48,068 bases of DNA, taken from positions 68,883 to 116,950 of the forward strand of contig JAQVIY010000002.1 of NCBI GenBank assembly GCA_028695415.1. Reading direction: 5' to 3'. The translations under genes were made by a program, and so were the position numbers. Below are positions 44,176 through 48,068 of the stretch, piece by piece; position 1 is the stretch's first letter, and every line of letters begins with the position of its first letter. The notes beneath the pieces were generated by a model. The model saw only the letters and a list, made by a program, of their open reading frames with translations, had not been told where the DNA came from and searched no databases. The DNA is from Minisyncoccota bacterium. GTDB lineage: Bacteria > Patescibacteriota > Minisyncoccia > Phycocordibacterales > Phycocordibacteraceae.

Positions 44176-46344
44176 ATGACCAACGAAAATACTGTGAAGA
44201 ATATAGCGAAATGGACAGCACTCGGAGCGTTCTTTCTGGTACCGCTTACACCCCTTATCGTCGCCAATTCTTATTTCTTCCCTTTCATTACGGGCAAGGC
44301 ATTCTACTTCCGCATCCTTATCGAGATAGCGGTCGCGGGGTGGGCAGTGCTCGCGCTTCTCGATAAGGAGTATCGTCCGCGCTTCTCATGGATCGGCGCG
44401 GCCGTCACCGCGTTCGTTGTCTGGATGTTTGTCGCCGACGCGTTCGCACCAAACGCCGCAAAGGCGTTCTGGAGCAACTTCGAGCGTATGGAGGGTTGGG
44501 TGCTTCTCATCCACCTGCTCGGATTCTTCTTCGCCGCAAGCGCGGTGCTGCGGAAAGAGGTGAAGTGGCGAGCGTGGTTCCTCACCTCGCTCTGTGCCTC
44601 GCTCGTCATTTCCGGATACGCGCTCCTCCAGATCTCCGGTTCGCTCGCGATACACCAAGGCTCCACGCGCATCGACGCGACATTCGGCAATTCCGCATAC
44701 CTTGCTATCTACTTCCTTTTCAATGTGTTCATCGCGCTCTGGCTCGCGCTCACGGAGAAGATCTCGTGGCTCAAATGGTCGCTCGTCGCGCTCGCTGTCC
44801 TCGAAGGGGTACTCCTGTTTTTCACTGAGACGCGCGGTGCGATACTCGCGCTTCTTGGCGCTCTCGCCCTCGCGGCGCTTCTTACCGTTTTCACCGCAGG
44901 GAAGCGCGCGCGCCGCTTCGCGGTAATCGGGCTCACGCTTCTCGCGCTCGCGTCAGCTGCGTTCTATACGGCGCGTACTTCGACCTTTGTACAGAATTCT
45001 CCAGCGCTCGCGCGTATCGCCGCTACCTCATACGCCGATGGGTCGACTCGCTTTACGATCTGGCAGATGGCGCTTCGGGGAGCACTTGAGCGGCCGCTCA
45101 CCGGCTGGGGGCAGGAAGGATTCAACTATGTGTTCAATAAATATTATGATCCGTCTCTCTACCAGCAGGAGCCGTGGTTTGATCGAGCGCACAACGCTTT
45201 CATCGACTGGCTCTCGGCCGGCGGTCTGCCGGGCTTCCTGCTCTATCTCTCGCTCTTCGGTTCGGCGCTCTGCCTCCTCTGGCGACACTCCGAACTTTCG
45301 CGTCCTGAGCGCATCGCGCTTACCGCAGCTGTCGTTGGCTACGCGATACATAACCTCTTCGTCTTCGACAATCTCTACTCGTACATATATTTCTTCGCAC
45401 TCCTTGCTCTCGTCGACTCGCAGGTCGCGCGTCCCATTGCGAAATTAGAACGAGCGCCCGAACTCGACTCGTCGCTCGGTACGGCGTATGCGCTTCCGGT
45501 CGCCGCGGTTGCCGCAATCGGACTTATATGGTTTGTGAACGTATCGGGCATGCAGACCGCGAGCAGGCTCATCACTGCGATGACGCCGACGTCTGCCGGC
45601 ATCAAGGCGAACATTGCCGCATTTACCGACCTCGCTGCGCACTCATCGTTTGCAGGACAAGAGGTTCGCGAGCAGATCGTCAGTTTCGCGGCAGCCGTCT
45701 CGCAGAGCACGCAGGCGACGAACGAGGAGAAACAGCAGGCCGTTACGCTCGCGATAACTGAGATGCAGAAGCAGGTGGCCGCATATCCGCTCGATGCGCG
45801 CGAGCATCTGCAACTCTCCTATGCGTATCGTGCCGCTGGCGACGGAGCGAACGCGCTCAAAGAGATAGAAAGCGCGATTGCGCTCTCACCAAAGAAGGAG
45901 GGTTTCTGGATAGAGGCGGGTGCACTCGCGTGGGATATCGGGGATGCCAAAGCGGCACAGACAAGCTTTGCTACTGCATACAAACTTGGCCCGCAGTTCC
46001 CCGCGCTCGCCGTATATGCTGCTGCCGGTAATCTCGCCGTGGGAGACACCGCCGCCGCTGATGCAATTCTTCTCAAGACATTCGGCACCACCGAGGTAGA
46101 CAACGATGTTCTTGCGGTGGCGTACTACCGCACCAAGGATTGGCCGCGCCTCATCGGTCTCTGGAAGGCGCGCGCGACGAAGCCGGGCGCCCCAGTGGAG
46201 AGCTGGTTCTCGCTCGCCGCCGCCTACTATATGTCAGGAGACAAGGCGGATGCCGTCGCAACCATCACTAAGGCGGTCGCTTTGTATCCCGCCGCTGCCG
46301 CCTCCGGCGCTGCTGCCATCAAACAGATAGAAGCAGGGAAGTAA
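44176..46344 (+). CDS. O-antigen ligase (WaaL)-like polytopic protein with C-terminal TPR-like domain
   Basis: Multiple TMs, TGWGQEGFNYVFNKYYDPSLYQQEPWFDRAHNAFIDWLSAGGLPGFLLYL; LQLSYAYRAAGDGANALKEIESAIALSPKKEGFWIEAGALAWDIGDAKAAQTSF. Confidence 0.85.
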   Translation: MTNENTVKNIAKWTALGAFFLVPLTPLIVANSYFFPFITGKAFYFRILIEIAVAGWAVLALLDKEYRPRFSWIGAAVTAFVVWMFVADAFAPNAAKAFWSNFERMEGWVLLIHLLGFFFAASAVLRKEVKWRAWFLTSLCASLVISGYALLQISGSLAIHQGSTRIDATFGNSAYLAIYFLFNVFIALWLALTEKISWLKWSLVALAVLEGVLLFFTETRGAILALLGALALAALLTVFTAGKRARRFAVIGLTLLALASAAFYTARTSTFVQNSPALARIAATSYADGSTRFTIWQMALRGALERPLTGWGQEGFNYVFNKYYDPSLYQQEPWFDRAHNAFIDWLSAGGLPGFLLYLSLFGSALCLLWRHSELSRPERIALTAAVVGYAIHNLFVFDNLYSYIYFFALLALVDSQVARPIAKLERAPELDSSLGTAYALPVAAVAAIGLIWFVNVSGMQTASRLITAMTPTSAGIKANIAAFTDLAAHSSFAGQEVREQIVSFAAAVSQSTQATNEEKQQAVTLAITEMQKQVAAYPLDAREHLQLSYAYRAAGDGANALKEIESAIALSPKKEGFWIEAGALAWDIGDAKAAQTSFATAYKLGPQFPALAVYAAAGNLAVGDTAAADAILLKTFGTTEVDNDVLAVAYYRTKDWPRLIGLWKARATKPGAPVESWFSLAAAYYMSGDKADAVATITKAVALYPAAAASGAAAIKQIEAGK

Positions 46345-46350
46345 CCCTCT

Positions 46351-47439
46351 ATGGAAATTCGAGAACACGTCCCGCTCGCGTCCTTCACGACGCTCGGCGT
46401 GGGCGGTGAGGCGCGATTCTTCGCCGAACCTCGCTCGCTTGAGGATGTGCAGGAGGCGGCCGCATTCGCGCGTGCTCGAGATCTCCCGCTCTTCGTGCTT
46501 GGCGGGGGCTCGAATGTCGTTGTGAGCGATGAGGGGTTCAGCGGGTTAGTGCTCCGCATGCGCTCCACTCAGCTCTCGACCGAAGAGCGCGGCGATATGG
46601 TATTTGTAACCGCTGGTGCGGGCATGGTATGGGACGACTTTGTCGTCTATGCCATCAAGCACAATCTTTTCGGTATCGAGTGCCTCTCCGGTGTGCCCGG
46701 GACTGTCGGCGGTGCAGTAGTTGCAAACCTTGGTGCATACGGAGCGCAGGCGAGCGACACGTTTGTTCGTGCGGACGTGCTTGATACGCGCTCGGGAGAA
46801 CCGGCTCTCAAGGTATTTGAAAATGAACAGTGCGATTTCTCATACCACGACAGTTTCTTCAGCCGGGAACCGGGCAGGTATATCATCATTCGTGCGACCT
46901 TCGCGCTCTCGCGTGACGCAGGGGCGATTCCTGCATACCGGGATAATCGTTTTGATATGACATCGCTCGCCGTGTCGCTCGGTCGTGCGCCGACGCAGAG
47001 TGAGGTTCGCGCCGAGGTGCTCCGCATGCGCGAAGAAAAAGGCTCGCTTATCATGCCTGGCCGGATTTCGTTCAAGAGCGCCGGCTCATTCTTCCATATG
47101 CCATTTGTCTCGGAAGAACAGTATGCGCTCGTGGCTGCGAAAGCGCAGGAAATCGATGCTGCAAAAGAAGAGCGGCTGCGCCCGTGGGCGTGGCGCCAAA
47201 AGAACGGCAGTTACAAAGTGGCCCCCGGCTTCTTGCTCGAGTACACCGAATTCAAGAAAGGGTATGTACGAGGCGATGTCGGCATCTCGCCGCGGCACAC
47301 GCTCTCTATTATCAATGTCGGAGAGGGGAGTGCGCGTGATATTGCAGCGCTCGCACGTGATATGCAAGACGCAGTTGAAAAAATATTCGGCATTCGCCTT
47401 GAACGCGAGGTGGAATACATCGGCACGATTGAAGGATAA
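46351..47439 (+). CDS. murB: UDP-N-acetylmuramate dehydrogenase
   Basis: PLASFTTLGVGGEARFFAEPRS; LPLFVLGGGSNVVVSDEGF; GIECLSGVPGTVGGAVVANLGAYG; SAGSFF. Confidence 0.95.
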   Translation: MEIREHVPLASFTTLGVGGEARFFAEPRSLEDVQEAAAFARARDLPLFVLGGGSNVVVSDEGFSGLVLRMRSTQLSTEERGDMVFVTAGAGMVWDDFVVYAIKHNLFGIECLSGVPGTVGGAVVANLGAYGAQASDTFVRADVLDTRSGEPALKVFENEQCDFSYHDSFFSREPGRYIIIRATFALSRDAGAIPAYRDNRFDMTSLAVSLGRAPTQSEVRAEVLRMREEKGSLIMPGRISFKSAGSFFHMPFVSEEQYALVAAKAQEIDAAKEERLRPWAWRQKNGSYKVAPGFLLEYTEFKKGYVRGDVGISPRHTLSIINVGEGSARDIAALARDMQDAVEKIFGIRLEREVEYIGTIEG

Positions 47440-47477
47440 CTTGCAAAAAATTTTTTCAAAAATATTTTTTGCAAGTT
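47438..47477 (+). terminator. A/T-rich perfect inverted repeat after murB
   Basis: AACTTGCAAAAAAT...ATTTTTTGCAAGTT (14 bp arms), overlapping the murB stop codon. Confidence 0.65.
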
Positions 47478-47484
47478 ATCCACA
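47476..47484 (+). promoter_or_regulatory. Consensus-like DnaA box TTATCCACA
   Basis: Exact match to TTATNCACA in an AT-rich intergenic segment. Confidence 0.35.
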
Positions 47485-47613
47485 CATAGATATTTTTTTT
47501 CACCCGAAATATTTTTTACGAGTGATAATGATGTGTAGAAACGTTTGAGCACGAAAAATATTTCGAGCACAGACGGGTCGACTTATAAGTCAAACTTTCT
47601 AATCACAACCACC

Positions 47614-47697
47614 ATGGCAGCAAAGAAGCGAAAGGCAGCAAAGAAGGCAGTGAAGAAGGTCGCAAAGAAGCGAAAGGCTTCGAAGAAGCGCGCCTAG
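47614..47697 (+). CDS. 27-aa Lys/Ala/Arg-rich histone-tail-like peptide MAAKKRKAAKKAVKKVAKKRKASKKRA
   Basis: Complete ATG-to-TAG ORF with upstream TATAAG and a downstream terminator; below the length cut-off of the ORF track. Confidence 0.7.
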   Translation: MAAKKRKAAKKAVKKVAKKRKASKKRA

Positions 47698-47710
47698 TTT
47701 CGTAAAAAGA

Positions 47711-47741
47711 AAAATCCCGCTCCGGCGGGGTTTTTCTTTTT
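47711..47741 (+). terminator. Rho-independent terminator
   Basis: ATCCCGC-TCCG-GCGGGGTTTTTCTTTTTT. Confidence 0.85.
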
Positions 47742-47768
47742 TTAGATGCTTCAGACTTCGAATTTTGG

Positions 47769-47774
47769 TATACT
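47769..47774 (+). promoter_or_regulatory. Extended -10 TTGGTATACT, 8 nt before secA ATG
   Basis: AATTTTGGTATACTGCCTGTCAATG. Confidence 0.6.
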
Positions 47775-47782
47775 GCCTGTCA

Positions 47783-48068
47783 ATGTTCACCCTCTCTCAT
47801 TTCTTCTCAAAGAACCAATCCGCAGGCTTTTTGCGGGCCGCGACATCTATCGTTTCGGCGATAAACGTGCATTCAGGCGAGCTCGTCGGTTCTTCCGATG
47901 AGGCGGTGCGCGCCCGCTTTGAAGCAGTACGCATCCAGGCAAAGGAAGCAGGCAAGGCGCAAGAGTCCGATCTGCCGCTCGTCTTCGCGCTTGTGCGCGA
48001 GGCAGCACGCCGTACCCTGCATCAGCCGCACTTTGATGTACAACTCATCGGCGGTCTCGCGCTTCTGC
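47783..48068 (+). CDS. secA: Preprotein translocase ATPase SecA, N-terminus (truncated by window end)
   Basis: Reading from ATG 47783: ...LPLVFALVREAARRTLHQPHFDVQLIGGLALL, matching the SecA FAxVREAxxRxxGMRHFDVQLIGG signature. Confidence 0.9.
   Translation, partial: MFTLSHFFSKNQSAGFLRAATSIVSAINVHSGELVGSSDEAVRARFEAVRIQAKEAGKAQESDLPLVFALVREAARRTLHQPHFDVQLIGGLALL

Noticed and set aside
47599-47790. 63-aa minus-strand ORF (Leu-rich)
   Set aside because: Shadow of the Lys-rich peptide gene and its terminator; reads through the hairpin.
1-48068. CRISPR arrays, IS elements, prophage, toxin-antitoxin modules
   Set aside because: No regularly spaced repeats, transposase or phage structural motifs seen in the sequence or ORF list. 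The NTase pair was considered as a MNT/HEPN-type system but no HEPN partner was recognised.

Overview
The window looks like a Patescibacteria/CPR-type chromosome segment; the 16S carries the CPR-like 'AATAGACGG' variant and is split by introns. It opens inside a 16S rRNA gene interrupted by two different intron-like insertions, each encoding a LAGLIDADG homing endonuclease. The first has group II-like hallmarks and the second has a readable group I core. The 87-nt exon between them is essentially helix 44 of the decoding centre. The 16S is followed by a structured region, a strong hairpin, tRNA-Ile(GAT) and two decayed tRNA-Ile fragments; no 23S or 5S follows in the window. Next come murD, murC, a divergent YfiH/laccase-fold-like gene, rsmI, a VirD4/HerA-like ATPase, a ComEA-HhH/PKD/lamin-tail-like protein and an SDR. 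A surface-glycan locus of about 31 kb (12.3-43.2 kb) follows, with many GT4 enzymes, a tandem double GT, a short UDP-sugar dehydrogenase, an epimerase, GT9, GT2, GtrA, AsnB, two nucleotidyltransferase-fold proteins, a NodB deacetylase, a minimal nonulosonic-acid (NeuA/NeuB/IMPase) cassette, methyltransferases and a flippase. The end carries a coiled-coil secreted protein, an O-antigen ligase/TPR protein, murB, an unlisted 27-aa Lys/Ala-rich histone-tail-like peptide gene and the start of secA. A recurrent GGTATACT-type -10 box lies 6-9 nt from many start codons, suggesting leaderless transcription. The expected anti-Shine-Dalgarno CCUCC is not visible at the 16S 3' end.
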